From Sphingobacterium bambusae (GTDB lineage: Bacteria > Bacteroidota > Bacteroidia > Sphingobacteriales > Sphingobacteriaceae): 64,000 nucleotides of DNA. Location of the stretch: positions 2,046,001-2,110,000 of the forward strand of contig NZ_CP138332.1 of assembly GCF_033955345.1 (NCBI RefSeq), given 5' to 3'. Under the pieces are notes generated by a model. The model made no database searches. It was not told the origin of the DNA and worked only from the letters and a program-made list of their open reading frames with translations. Shown here one piece after another: positions 1 through 10,000 of the stretch; the stretch's first letter is position 1, and the number at the start of each line of letters is the position of its first letter. The translations under genes were made by a program, and so were the position numbers.

Positions 1-894
1 ATCGTATTCAAATTGATTGCGTACCGGACCTCCATTATACAACGCCGAATTGTTTATCCGTGCGTATTCCTGATAACGATTGAGCAATTCCTCTCCGGAA
101 ACCGGCTCCAATATGTGCGCAGCTTCTTCCACACCACCATAACCGCTATAGCGAATCGTAGGTTTACCCGTCGTTCCACGCTTTGTTGTGATCAAAATAA
201 CCCCATTAGATCCATTTACCCCGTAAATTGCCACTGCAGATGGATCTTTCAATACTTCTACCGATTCAATATCGTTGGGATTGATATCGTTGATGGATCC
301 ATCCGTTCGCGTTAATGGAATCCCATCGACCACGATATACGGACCGCTGCCGCCGCTCATCGAATTTTGTCCTCTAACTAATGTCGAGGGTGCGTCGCCT
401 GGTACTGAAGACGCTTGGGAAATATTTACGTTGGATACTGATCCCTGAATCGCCTGCATCACGTTTGTCACTGGCAAACGAGACAAACGCTCTTTAGGCA
501 CCGAAGCAACGGAACCTGTAATATCGGAACGCTTTTGCGAGCCATATCCCACTACCACGAGCTCCTCCAGCATATTGTCGCTAGGGCTAAGTAATACATC
601 GAGATTATTTGTCTGACCCACGGTGATTTCCTGCTCCGCATAGCCTACATAGGTAAACAGTAATACGGCACCACGGTTTACGTTGAGCGTAAATTTTCCG
701 TCTGCAGCAGTCTGTGTACTTGCCGTTCCCCCTTTAACCACGACGGTCACGCCGCCCAGTGCGCTGCCATTTGTCACGTCCTTCACCTGTCCACTGATGG
801 AGGCTTGCTGCGCGAAGCCCGGCAAAGCCGATAGCATCACACAGAAAAGCATTAGAAATGCTTTGAAAGTTGATTTTGTAATAATTTTTAGCAT
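1..894 (-). CDS. SusC/RagA-family TonB-linked outer membrane transporter, N-terminal part (cut by window edge)
   Basis: This is the first 298 codons of a leftward gene, read directly from the minus strand; the ATG is at 892-894. Residues 1-29 are a signal peptide ending in GFAQQ. About residues 32-105 form the carboxypeptidase-regulatory-like beta-sandwich (GQVKDVTNGSALGGVTV), followed by the SusC motif EELVVVGYGSQKRSDITGSV and a plug domain with YIVVDGIPL and AIYGVNGSNGVILITTKRG. The barrel lies outside the window. SusC proteins import oligosaccharides across the outer membrane with a SusD lid. It has its own 369-bp upstream region and probably starts a further PUL to the left. Its substrate cannot be told from this fragment. 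Confidence 0.93.
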   Translation of the reverse strand, partial: MLKIITKSTFKAFLMLFCVMLSALPGFAQQASISGQVKDVTNGSALGGVTVVVKGGTASTQTAADGKFTLNVNRGAVLLFTYVGYAEQEITVGQTNNLDVLLSPSDNMLEELVVVGYGSQKRSDITGSVASVPKERLSRLPVTNVMQAIQGSVSNVNISQASSVPGDAPSTLVRGQNSMSGGSGPYIVVDGIPLTRTDGSINDINPNDIESVEVLKDPSAVAIYGVNGSNGVILITTKRGTTGKPTIRYSGYGGVEEAAHILEPVSGEELLNRYQEYARINNSALYNGGPVRNQFEYD

Positions 895-1263
895 AGTTTG
901 TTGGTTGTTGATTCTTGGTTAACATTTCATCTATCCCGTAGCAATTGCATAATTAGGCTGTCGATAGATCTCTTCCTTCTCTTTTTTTGTGTTTAATTTT
1001 GGTTCATACTGCTGTTTTTTGTTTGTTTAAAATGGTCATTAGCATGATACGTTAGGCATCGAAGGATCCCCTTGTACAATTCTATCTGGCAAAGGCCAAA
1101 TGCAGTAAACGTTTTGTGCTAACTTCTTGGTTTATATTTTAGCTTGACGGCCTTGGCACGTCATTATCACAACAGCAAATATAGAGAGGGGGGTAGAATT
1201 CGATGTCTAATTTTGGTTCAAAATAGTCGAATATGGCTTCAAGGCCGATGATAACACTGATTA
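895..1263 (-). promoter_or_regulatory. 369-bp gene-free leader of the left-edge SusC gene, with a repeated 17-mer and a -7 box
   Basis: No gene is seen here. On the minus strand a perfect TAnnTTTG box (TATATTTG) lies near the right end, about 1176-1183 in plus coordinates, so the mRNA leader would be about 270 nt. The word TGTyTAATTTTGGTTCA occurs twice on the plus strand, at 990-1006 and 1204-1220 (16 of 17 identical). The second copy lies just upstream of the -7 box, where an activator site would be expected. A weak hairpin (TGATAA/TTATCA) directly follows the stop of the preceding gene but lacks a U-run. Confidence 0.45.
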
Positions 1264-3408
1264 TCAAGGCATTTTCTTGAAGCCTTCTTTGCTAATTTTC
1301 CAAGTACCATCCTTTGGAAAGCCGGGAAACTCTCCGGCCGAGTCGTCCCAACCTTCCAACATCATGGCAACAGCCGTAAGTAGACCGCCGTTACCGGGCA
1401 AGTAGATTCGCAATCGGTCATCCTGATAATTGTGCCCATTTTTCAGATACGTGTTTGTTTGAATATCCATAAAAAGAGCATCCAACGCTTTTTGAGGTAA
1501 ATCTAGGCGTGCGGCATTCATGGCCGTCATCGGGAAATCCCATCCCCAGGTATCTTTCCAATGCCATTTTGACCATACGGTATCCCATGTATTTTTCATA
1601 ATGGCTGTGTCCAGCTTGGTCGAATTGGGTACCATCCCCAACGCTCCTAAGACTGCAGGATGGTCTGTCATCCATTTCGGAAAGGTATAACTATCCGTAG
1701 CGGTTTCCGTAGCCAAATACACATTGTCTTGAACTGGTAAAGGAGCCAATTTATCGATTACCTCCTTCCATTTTTGAACAGGAGCCTCGCCCAAGCGTTC
1801 TTTCCACCGGAGCGCGGTGCGTAAAGCCCAGTCCCAATAGGCTAGCTCATATGTCGGATTTTTCGTTTCTGCCGCCTTAAACACCTCTTGTGCCGGAATA
1901 ACACCCAGCCCCAAATTGTACCGGTCCTTTTTGTTGTCATAATAGGCATAGTCGGCCATAAAATCTGCCGTAGCAAACACTAGTTCCTTATATAGTTGCA
2001 AAATAGATGTATCAGCATGATGTCGATAGGCCAACTCGCTCATATAAATGATGTGAGGCTGTTGCCAAATAAGGAATGCCGCAACGGAAGAAGGACTTTC
2101 GTTACCCGCATGATCGGACATTTTTATCCAGCGCACGCCTTGATATCCTTGGCGCTCTGCCAATAGCTTTGCCTTATCGAAGGTTCGAAAGTAATACGCC
2201 AAGGTTTTCTCCATGATTTCCGGACGTCCCCATAGCGCATAGTGCACGCCGTGCCACCAATGCATCTCGGTGTGCGGCTTGCCATACCAACTGTTAAAGG
2301 TCAATCCCGTTTCCTGGGGAGGATTGCTTCCCGCACACTGCACCTTGGTAAGGTATTGCGACAGTACCACGCGCCGCTCCAACTCCTGTGCACGTGGATC
2401 GGTACTACCTGCAAAGTCTACCGCAGCACCGCTTTTCCAGTAGGCAGCCCAAGAAGCGGTACTCTCTTTTTCCGTCTGTTTATAACTTAGCTTGCTTTCA
2501 TCGAATTCATTTTTAGCAGCAAAAGAACATATCAACTCAAAAGTATCTGATTGTGTATTCGGTGTAAACACGAAATGGTGTTTTCCCTTGTGTGCATAGT
2601 GCCCTGCTGTGGATTGAAACCGAGTAAAATAAGTGATCCCCGACAGGATATGTTCAATCAATGCCATCGTGCTATTTTGCACTAACAAGGCGGAATGATG
2701 TTTCGATTCTTCTTCATAATATACGGCTTCATCCAAAAATTTCCCCGTTGGATAAGGATATCGCAGGAAAACCTTGATTCGTCCCTCGGCAATTAAAGAT
2801 GAAGAAACTTTTACCGCCAGTCGATCGGAACTCTGCCCAGCAACAGTCCACACCTCCACAGGCTGTCCTTCCACCTGAAATACACTATGTATTATCCCCG
2901 TCCATAAGTCAATGCTTTGTTCAATTCCTCGTATATCGCCTACCTTGGCCGTTTCTCCGTTTCTACGTTTGATCTCCAAGCCTACATTTCCAAGTTGCAA
3001 ACGATGTGGATTAACACGGTAATATTCCGTCGCCTCCCGATGTCGATCACTTTCTTTGTGCTGTACGCTATATTTTGCCTGTCGGCCTTCTGCGTTAAAG
3101 TCGTAGGTCTTCAGCGTTTCCTCGAAGTTAAAGCCGCTTGTGTTTGGAAAACTATTCCATCCCCATTCAGATTGTGTGCCCAAGGGAACGCCATTGCGAT
3201 AGTACACCGGAAAAGATTGCATACCAGTGGCATCGACCGTGTAGGCAAAAGCACCATTACCAACGGTCAAAGAAGCCAGCGTATCCATGCTATTATTGAC
3301 AATATTGTGCCGTTGCACGACAGCCTTACGATTTATGTTAGAAGGCTGTTGCGCCCAACAGAAGGGACAAAGCAGCAGTAAAAGCCCAAAGATGATATTC
3401 TTTTTCAT
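1264..3408 (-). CDS. Secreted six-hairpin (alpha/alpha)6 glycosidase-like protein, GH65/GH95-like, specificity unknown
   Basis: This 714-residue protein has an N-terminal signal peptide (MKKNIIFGLLLLLCPFCWAQ). The N-terminal third reads as beta-sandwich. The C-terminal half has features of (alpha/alpha)6-barrel glycosidases: residues around 370-400 read KPHTEMHWWHGVHYALWGRP, resembling the aromatic substrate-binding stretch of GH65-type enzymes, and WKWHWKDTWGWDFPMTAMNAARL-like aromatics occur near 620. It follows the GH28 gene by 102 bp with no separate regulated promoter, so it is probably co-transcribed and acts on a released pectic oligosaccharide in the periplasm. I infer a glycosidase or phosphorylase-fold enzyme from fold-level resemblance only. 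Family placement is uncertain, which makes it a candidate for an uncharacterised activity. Confidence 0.6.
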   Translation of the reverse strand: MKKNIIFGLLLLLCPFCWAQQPSNINRKAVVQRHNIVNNSMDTLASLTVGNGAFAYTVDATGMQSFPVYYRNGVPLGTQSEWGWNSFPNTSGFNFEETLKTYDFNAEGRQAKYSVQHKESDRHREATEYYRVNPHRLQLGNVGLEIKRRNGETAKVGDIRGIEQSIDLWTGIIHSVFQVEGQPVEVWTVAGQSSDRLAVKVSSSLIAEGRIKVFLRYPYPTGKFLDEAVYYEEESKHHSALLVQNSTMALIEHILSGITYFTRFQSTAGHYAHKGKHHFVFTPNTQSDTFELICSFAAKNEFDESKLSYKQTEKESTASWAAYWKSGAAVDFAGSTDPRAQELERRVVLSQYLTKVQCAGSNPPQETGLTFNSWYGKPHTEMHWWHGVHYALWGRPEIMEKTLAYYFRTFDKAKLLAERQGYQGVRWIKMSDHAGNESPSSVAAFLIWQQPHIIYMSELAYRHHADTSILQLYKELVFATADFMADYAYYDNKKDRYNLGLGVIPAQEVFKAAETKNPTYELAYWDWALRTALRWKERLGEAPVQKWKEVIDKLAPLPVQDNVYLATETATDSYTFPKWMTDHPAVLGALGMVPNSTKLDTAIMKNTWDTVWSKWHWKDTWGWDFPMTAMNAARLDLPQKALDALFMDIQTNTYLKNGHNYQDDRLRIYLPGNGGLLTAVAMMLEGWDDSAGEFPGFPKDGTWKISKEGFKKMP

Positions 3409-3510
3409 CGCATCTATTTGAACGTTGTCTATCGATAAATAGGTAAGCGTACTCTAGCATGACCGTACTTGGTCTAGGGGCGCTCGCCAACACAGAGGTT
3501 TTACCGATCA

Positions 3511-4914
3511 TCAATCAAATGAAGTAATCGCTTTCCCGTTGATAACTACATTTTTGAGCGTTACCTGCTCGAGGTGATCTACTTTATAGGGCTCTTGAAC
3601 ACCATCAATACGGCAATTTATCATCGTAAAATTCGTTACTGGCGAAGACTCGTAGGCATTGGACAATACCGCATACTTACCGCCACCCTTTACGTTCAAG
3701 TTTTCCACCCATACATTGCGGATCGTCGGAATATGCTTGCCCGGCTTTTCATAGAACATATTGAACCGCACGGCGGCTTCCTTATATTGCCCTACTTCGG
3801 TATTATAGAAAAAGACATTCTCGATGACGCCTCCGCGGCTAGAGCTTGTCTTTATGCGCAGTGCTCTGTCCAGATTTGGACTATCCATCACGTTGTTTAG
3901 CGCGTAAATATTCCTTGCGCCGCCAGCGATCTCACTTCCGATCACGACACCTCCATGCCCATCTTTCATCATACAGTTTTCGATGATGTGGTTTTCGGCT
4001 GGACGACCAATATTCCGGCCATCTTCATCGCGTCCTGATTTGATTGCAATACAATCATCTCCGGTATCAAAATAACAATCTTTAATCCATACATTTTTGC
4101 AGGCTTCCGGGTCGCACCCGTCATTATTAGGACCATGGCTTACAATTTTCACACGTTCTATAAGCACATTCTCACACAAGACTGGGTTAAGGTTCCACAT
4201 CGGCGAATTGATCATTTTCACATCGGCGATCCACACATTTTTACAATGGTAAGGCTGCACAAAGTTGGGTCGCAGGAAATGTCCATCGCCATATATTCGC
4301 TGCCTAGGGTCAAGCTCTTCCGCCATCTGCTGATGCAAGATTGCTCGGGCAGGCTTTTGCTCGCCGGGTCTATTCTCCTGCCACCCATATTGACGTGCTC
4401 CACACCAATACCACCAATGATCGTTATTAGCGTTTCCATCCAAAATGCCTTTTCCGGTAATCGCTATATTCTCTTCCTCATAGGCGTAGATGAAAGGTGA
4501 AAAATTCATACATTCCATACCTTCCCAACGGGTAAACACCATAGGATAATCGGAGCTATCGCGGCTAAATAAAATTGTTGCTCCTTCGCTAACATACAAA
4601 TTAACATTACTTTTCAAGTAGATTGCTCCTGTCAAGAAAGTGCCTTTAGGCACGACCACGCGGCCGCCACCGTCTTTATTGCATTGGTCGATAGCTTTCC
4701 GAAAAGCTTCCGTGTTTATGGACGATCCATCTCCCTTTGCGCCAAAGGTCGAAATCAGGTAATCTTTTTTACGGAACTGGGGAGCAACAATCTGTTTCTT
4801 CAATGTTTTAATTTCAGCAAGCGGTTGGGAAGCCATAGTCCAATGTGCATCTTGCGCCATAGCGCAAAGGAGGCTTACATTTAAGAGGATACTGCCGATC
4901 AATTTCTTTATCAT
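3511..4914 (-). CDS. GH28 family polygalacturonase / rhamnogalacturonan hydrolase
   Basis: This is a 467-residue secreted protein (signal peptide 1-20, ending CAMAQ) with the right-handed parallel beta-helix sequence pattern of GH28. Catalytic motifs are intact: NNDG with Asp265, GDDCIAIKSGR with Asp286/Asp287, GHGGVVIGSE with His320, and RIK at about 353-355. GH28 enzymes hydrolyse alpha-1,4-galacturonosyl or GalA-Rha linkages by inversion. In an RG-I locus with PL11 and CE12, an exo-acting galacturonidase or rhamnogalacturonan hydrolase is likely, but endo or exo mode cannot be read from sequence. It is the first gene of a two-gene leftward unit with the six-hairpin protein and is preceded by a CAGG-type operator and promoter at 4962-5006. 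Confidence 0.93.
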   Translation of the reverse strand: MIKKLIGSILLNVSLLCAMAQDAHWTMASQPLAEIKTLKKQIVAPQFRKKDYLISTFGAKGDGSSINTEAFRKAIDQCNKDGGGRVVVPKGTFLTGAIYLKSNVNLYVSEGATILFSRDSSDYPMVFTRWEGMECMNFSPFIYAYEEENIAITGKGILDGNANNDHWWYWCGARQYGWQENRPGEQKPARAILHQQMAEELDPRQRIYGDGHFLRPNFVQPYHCKNVWIADVKMINSPMWNLNPVLCENVLIERVKIVSHGPNNDGCDPEACKNVWIKDCYFDTGDDCIAIKSGRDEDGRNIGRPAENHIIENCMMKDGHGGVVIGSEIAGGARNIYALNNVMDSPNLDRALRIKTSSSRGGVIENVFFYNTEVGQYKEAAVRFNMFYEKPGKHIPTIRNVWVENLNVKGGGKYAVLSNAYESSPVTNFTMINCRIDGVQEPYKVDHLEQVTLKNVVINGKAITSFD

Positions 4915-4961
4915 AGCGGTTTACATGTACTCGTTTACTTTAGCATTATAGGTTTACAACA

Positions 4962-5006
4962 ACAAGATATCAAAAAGAGCTGTTATGTGTATCCTGCGCT
5001 ATCCTG
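4962..5006 (-). promoter_or_regulatory. Regulated promoter of the GH28/six-hairpin unit (tandem CAGG operator plus -7 box)
   Basis: On the minus strand CAGG (5003-5006), six bases, CAGG (4993-4996), then exactly 23 bases, then TATCTTGT (4962-4969), a variant of the Bacteroidota TAnnTTTG -7 box. The GH28 start codon is at 4914, giving a leader of about 40 nt. The same geometry recurs at five other places in the window. I infer that it binds the AraC-type domain of the local HTCS. Confidence 0.75.
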
Positions 5007-5035
5007 AAATTACAGCAGACTTCGGCAACGTATCA

Positions 5036-5067
5036 TGAAAAACAGGCTACCCGCAAGTAACCTGTTT
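5036..5067 (-). terminator. Intrinsic terminator after susD
   Basis: On the minus strand AACAGGTTAC pairs with GTAGCCTGTT (one mismatch), followed by TTTTTC. It starts about 20 bp after the SusD stop codon and separates SusCD from the downstream regulated GH28 unit. Confidence 0.7.
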
Positions 5068-5088
5068 CAAAATTGTTGACATAGCGGA

Positions 5089-7062
5089 CTAATAACCCGG
5101 ATTTTGCATCGCTTGTTTTTCTGCACTATTCAACGGCCGACCTTCCGTTTGGATAGCATCTAAAAAGCCTTGCGGAATGGGTCTTAGGTAATGCTTGTTT
5201 TCCAGCGGATTGGCTTCGTTGCTAAAAATCTGGGCGCGTTTAACCAGTGTTTTTGTTCGCGATAAATCTTCCCAACGCATCAGTTCACCCATTAATTCGC
5301 GGGAGCGTTCATTCAGGATAAAGGCCAAAAATTTCTCTTGGTTCGATCCTGCAGCCAAAACGTCGTAGAATTGGTCGGTCGCATTAAAAATATCGGTTGC
5401 ACTGCCGAGGGTCATCGCCGTTGCTGTGGCGGCTGTCGTCTCCGCCATGTTGTTGGACTCATAATAAGTATTGCTTTCCGAAAAAGACACGAAGGCCGTT
5501 GGCGGCACCACTTCGTTATTTTTATAAGCGATCCCGCCATCCACATAAGCCGATCGCACTTCGCCATCCTTATATGCTGCACGTGCACGTACCGCGTTAA
5601 TATAAGGTATTGCCGCCTCATAATTGCCCTGTCGGCCTAAAGCCTCAGCCACGATAAGGTAGGTTTCCGCGACACGTGCCAAAATGCCATCGCGATTTCC
5701 AAATTGATTCGCCACCCCATTACGCGAACCATCCGCAAACTTCGACATGGTCAGGTAGCGACTTGCTTCGTAATTGCCATGATTACCTTTGTAGCTTTGG
5801 GCATTTCCGCTAAAGTAGCGCACAAACATATGGGGCGCACGACGTCGGATATTTTCTGCCGTATATCGGCTATCACCCGCATCATTAACGATATATTTTA
5901 TAGAAACTTCACCTCCCTTAAATTTCGCTGTATTCACTAATTCGGGCGAAGGAGCGGTTGTCGCATCCCAAGTGGGCGCTGCTGCTGGTCGGTTACATAA
6001 ATACTCGGTTTTAAATGTCTTCCAAAAACGGGAGTCGTTCACCCTATCGTACACATCCACAGCGTAATCGGAGGTACGAAGTCGCTGAAACTCGCGACCG
6101 CCGGGGATATCACGTTGCATACCTGCTAAATTTTGGTAAACAGATGGAAAATGTAAGTGCAATTGGTTCCCATAGCGACCGGCGGTAGCAACATTATCCG
6201 AAAACTGTGCTGCCAAAATGATTTCCGGAAGGCTTTCATTGGGGCCATCGGGTGTGGTAAAGTTCCAAAGATCACGGAAATTATCTGCTAGGTGATGTGG
6301 GCTTTCCTCGATGACCATACGACCATAGCGTATAGCCTGTTCCAAGTCGGCATCTCGGGTATCGCCATTCCAATCCGCGTAAAGTTCACTGGCCCGATAT
6401 AGATATGCTTTTGCCAAGAAATGTGCCGCTGCCCACTTGGTCAATCGACCTCGCTGCGCTGGCGTTTCGGGAAGGAGCGAGAACGCTTGGCTAAGGTCAG
6501 CGATCACCTGTTCATAAACTTCCTTCGGGCTGCTTCGCTGAAACTCCAATTGCACCGTAAAGGCCGGTTCCAGTTGGATCGGTACGGCACCATACTGTTT
6601 AACCAATTTAAAGTAGTTAAAACCACGAATAAAATGGGCTTCGCCTAATCGGGTGTCTTTCGTTCCCTCATTGGTGTAGAATGTCGGGATATTCGCTAGA
6701 GCGATATTGGCAGAATTGATCGGCACATACATATTATCCCACACATCGGTTGCCTCAGCGGTGAAACTATTCAATGTAGAGCCGTAAGACCCCCACATTT
6801 CTTTCGTGCGGTCGCCACCGATCCAAAATTCATCCGTCCCATAATTTGTTGTAGCATAAGCCCACTCGTAATTAAAATGAAACTTTAATGTTTGATAGAT
6901 GCCCGTTATGAGACCGTCCAAGCCTTCAGTCGTTTCATAATCAGCTGTATTCCTTGCTGTCAGAAGTTCCTCATCCAAGAAGCTCTTTTGGCACCCTTGG
7001 GATAAAGTGAAACTGATAGCCGCCAGTACCATATAGATAATTCTCTTGTTTACTAATTTCAT
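5089..7062 (-). CDS. SusD/RagB-family outer-surface glycan-binding lipoprotein
   Basis: This SusD-type protein of about 657 residues has an N-terminal lipoprotein signal (MKLVNKRIIYMVLAAISF..LSQGC) and, right after the cysteine, QKSFLDEELL, typical of the family. Tetratricopeptide-rich middle segments and the C-terminal SusD signature ERSRELMGELMRWEDLSRT support the call. I chose the second ATG (7062): the first (7086) would add eight residues before the lipoprotein signal and overlap the SusC gene by 14 bp, whereas 7062 leaves a 10-bp gap. It forms the lid of the SusC transporter encoded immediately upstream and would capture rhamnogalacturonan fragments at the cell surface. It is longer than many SusD proteins (500-600 residues). 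Confidence 0.93.
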   Translation of the reverse strand: MKLVNKRIIYMVLAAISFTLSQGCQKSFLDEELLTARNTADYETTEGLDGLITGIYQTLKFHFNYEWAYATTNYGTDEFWIGGDRTKEMWGSYGSTLNSFTAEATDVWDNMYVPINSANIALANIPTFYTNEGTKDTRLGEAHFIRGFNYFKLVKQYGAVPIQLEPAFTVQLEFQRSSPKEVYEQVIADLSQAFSLLPETPAQRGRLTKWAAAHFLAKAYLYRASELYADWNGDTRDADLEQAIRYGRMVIEESPHHLADNFRDLWNFTTPDGPNESLPEIILAAQFSDNVATAGRYGNQLHLHFPSVYQNLAGMQRDIPGGREFQRLRTSDYAVDVYDRVNDSRFWKTFKTEYLCNRPAAAPTWDATTAPSPELVNTAKFKGGEVSIKYIVNDAGDSRYTAENIRRRAPHMFVRYFSGNAQSYKGNHGNYEASRYLTMSKFADGSRNGVANQFGNRDGILARVAETYLIVAEALGRQGNYEAAIPYINAVRARAAYKDGEVRSAYVDGGIAYKNNEVVPPTAFVSFSESNTYYESNNMAETTAATATAMTLGSATDIFNATDQFYDVLAAGSNQEKFLAFILNERSRELMGELMRWEDLSRTKTLVKRAQIFSNEANPLENKHYLRPIPQGFLDAIQTEGRPLNSAEKQAMQNPGY

Positions 7063-7072
7063 CGCTAAAGAT

Positions 7073-10000
7073 TTAAAAACCAACATTTAATCCAAACACA
7101 ACGCCTCTGTTAAAAGTCGAGCCCCCAAGGTCTGGATCTATCCAATCAACCTTGGAATATAGCAACCCGGGGTTCATCGCTTGCGCGTATATCCGTAGAC
7201 GAGAGAGCTTAAGACGCTCCGTCAGGTTCGTAGGTAAGGTGTAGCCTAAGGACACATTTCTTAATTTAATAAAGGTACCATCCTGATAATCCATGGAGCG
7301 CATGTAAGGGTCGCCACCGGCATTGTTATAATTTGGAGCCGGATATTCATTCGTCGGATTGCTCGGCGTCCAGTAATTCACCTCTCGCTGTGCAAATCGT
7401 CCTTGCAACGCTTCGGCTCCACCCCTCACCATAAATCCGCCACGGCCGTAGATAAAAAATGTCAAATCAATATTTCGATATGCAAAGGTATTGGCGAAAC
7501 CAAAATTCCATGTTGGGGTGCTGTAGCCAACAATTTCGCGATCATTGGCATCGATAAAGTAGTCGCCGTTAGCATCTTTAACACGGATATCCCCTGGCCT
7601 AAAAACACTTCCATTCTCGGCAAAGCGAGCCATTTCGGCCAAATCTTCCGGTGTATCTTGCCAAATACCTACTTTAACAAAGTCAAAATACGCGCCCATC
7701 CGTTTGCCGATAAAACGTGCATTTGAAGGGTCATCAAATTTACCCTGTGCAAGTTCTTCCAGACGGTTTTCACTGTAGGTGAAACTAACCGTTGAATTCC
7801 ACGAAAAATCGGTAGTCTCTACATTCACGGTATTTACCGTAATATCTATTCCCTTGTTGGAGGTCTGTCCTACATTGTCCCAAGTAGTGGTATAACCCAA
7901 GATGGTCGGTATGTTGCGTGGCAACAAGAGGTCTTTTGTTGTTGAAGTGTAGAAGTCCAGCGATCCACTGACGCGATTCTTAAACAATGCGAAATCTACT
8001 CCATAATTGATTTGCGACGTTTTCTCCCAACCTAATTCTTTGTTGGGCATGGGCAAGGGATCTCTAGTGGAGGGATCGGAAGGCACATAGCCCGGCTCTA
8101 CCAAATCTCCCCAAGTGTAATAAAGAATCTGGAGCATCCCCAATGTCATGTAAGGATCGACCGCTGAATTTCCAGTCACCCCATACCCAATCCGGGCTTT
8201 TAACTGATTAATCCAAGTACTATTCTCCAAAAACTTTTCTTTATCCAATCGCCAGGCAACTGCTAAGGAAGGAAACGTATCCCATTGGTATCCTTTCGCC
8301 AAAACGGAAGAACCATCCCAACGCATGGACCCCGTAAAGAGATATTTACCATTGAAATCATAATTCAACCTAACCATATAAGAAGTCAACTGCTGTTCGA
8401 TAAGGTTGGAGGAGAAGCCTTGTAGCGCATCGACCGAGTTCAACTGATACCATTTTTGGTAGTTCCAAGGTAAATTGACGGCCGTCATACTAGATGATTC
8501 CGTTCGATTGACGGTAGCAGTCTGTAGGAATGTAGCACCCACGTTATGCGCGCTCGCAAAAGTCTTGTTGTAGTACAATAAGTTATCCAATGTCCATGAA
8601 AATCGCATGTCTTGGTTAAGCTGCGCATAATTCGTAGAGCCCGGCTCCCCCGCTCCTCTGTTAACGGATTGCTCATCCATCCAGCGGCCATTGCGGTTGC
8701 TATAATAGTCAGGACCAAAGTTTACTTTATAGCGGAGTCCTTTAACCGGCTCAACTTCTGCATATATACTTCCGAAATTGCGAAATACCAGTCTTTCATT
8801 CACATTGAAGTTTGTTTCTAGGATAGGATTTTGGATGTTCACATCTCCACCGGGCAAGTTGATACGCTCACCATTAGCATCAAACGGCACAGCATAAGGT
8901 AGCATGGCTCGGGCAGCGAAGTACAGGTTGCCTGGCCCTGTGGCATTGGTTGTCGCATAGCCATAATTTTGGTCACCATAGGTACTGTTCAATACAGCCC
9001 CCATGCGAAACCAGTCTTTAGGTTTAATATCTATGCTAAGTTTGCCTGAGTAGCGCTGATAGTCCTGTCCGAGCTGTGTTCCATCCTGCTTAAGATATCC
9101 AAAAGATCCGTAAGCCTGCACTTTCTCGGTACCACCGCTAGATGACAAAATATGGTCATGAGTGACACCGGTTTTAGTTACGTAGCCCGTCCAATCAGTC
9201 GTTGGCACAAGGCTTCCATCCCAAGTACCATTTTGCCAACCCTTTAAGACGTTTGCCCAAGCAATGGGATCCTGTCCGAAGATGGTTTCATCGCTCGCCT
9301 GATCGGGTTGATCGGGGTACTGATCGATCCTGCGAAACGCGTCACGTCGGAAATCGATGTATTGTGCCGAATTCATCATCTCCGTCAAATCGTGCAAGTT
9401 TTCTATGGTTGATGTCCCAGAATAATCCAGCGTCATATGTCCGGTCTTCCCTCGTTTTGTAGTGATGATGATAACGCCATTTGCACCTCTAGAGCCGTAG
9501 ATCGCCGTAGCGGAAGCATCTTTTAAGATATCCATGGTTTCGATATCCTTTGGATTTAAGAACTCGATGCCGCCAGAATTTAGGGGTACACCATCAACCA
9601 CATATAGCGGCGAATTACTAGCCAAGATGGATCGCTCGCCGCGCACACGGACAGACCCTACCTCGCCAGGTCGTTCATTGGATGTAACATCTACACCTGC
9701 AGCACGACCTTGCAACGCCTGCAACGAATTGTTTACCGGCATGGCCGTAATCTCTTCACTACTGACGGTAGTAACCGATCCTGTCAAATCTGATTTTTTA
9801 ACAACATTATATCCAACGACGACCACTTCCTCCACCACTTCACTTTCCGCCGCCAACAGGATCGCGATTTTGTTCCGATTAGCAATTCGCTGTTCCTGCG
9901 CGGTGAAACCTAACATCGTGAAGACCAAGGTTCCCTCTCCGGGAGCGCTGATCTGAAAAGCACCGTTGGCATCCGTTGTCGTAGCCACCGCTGTGCCTTT

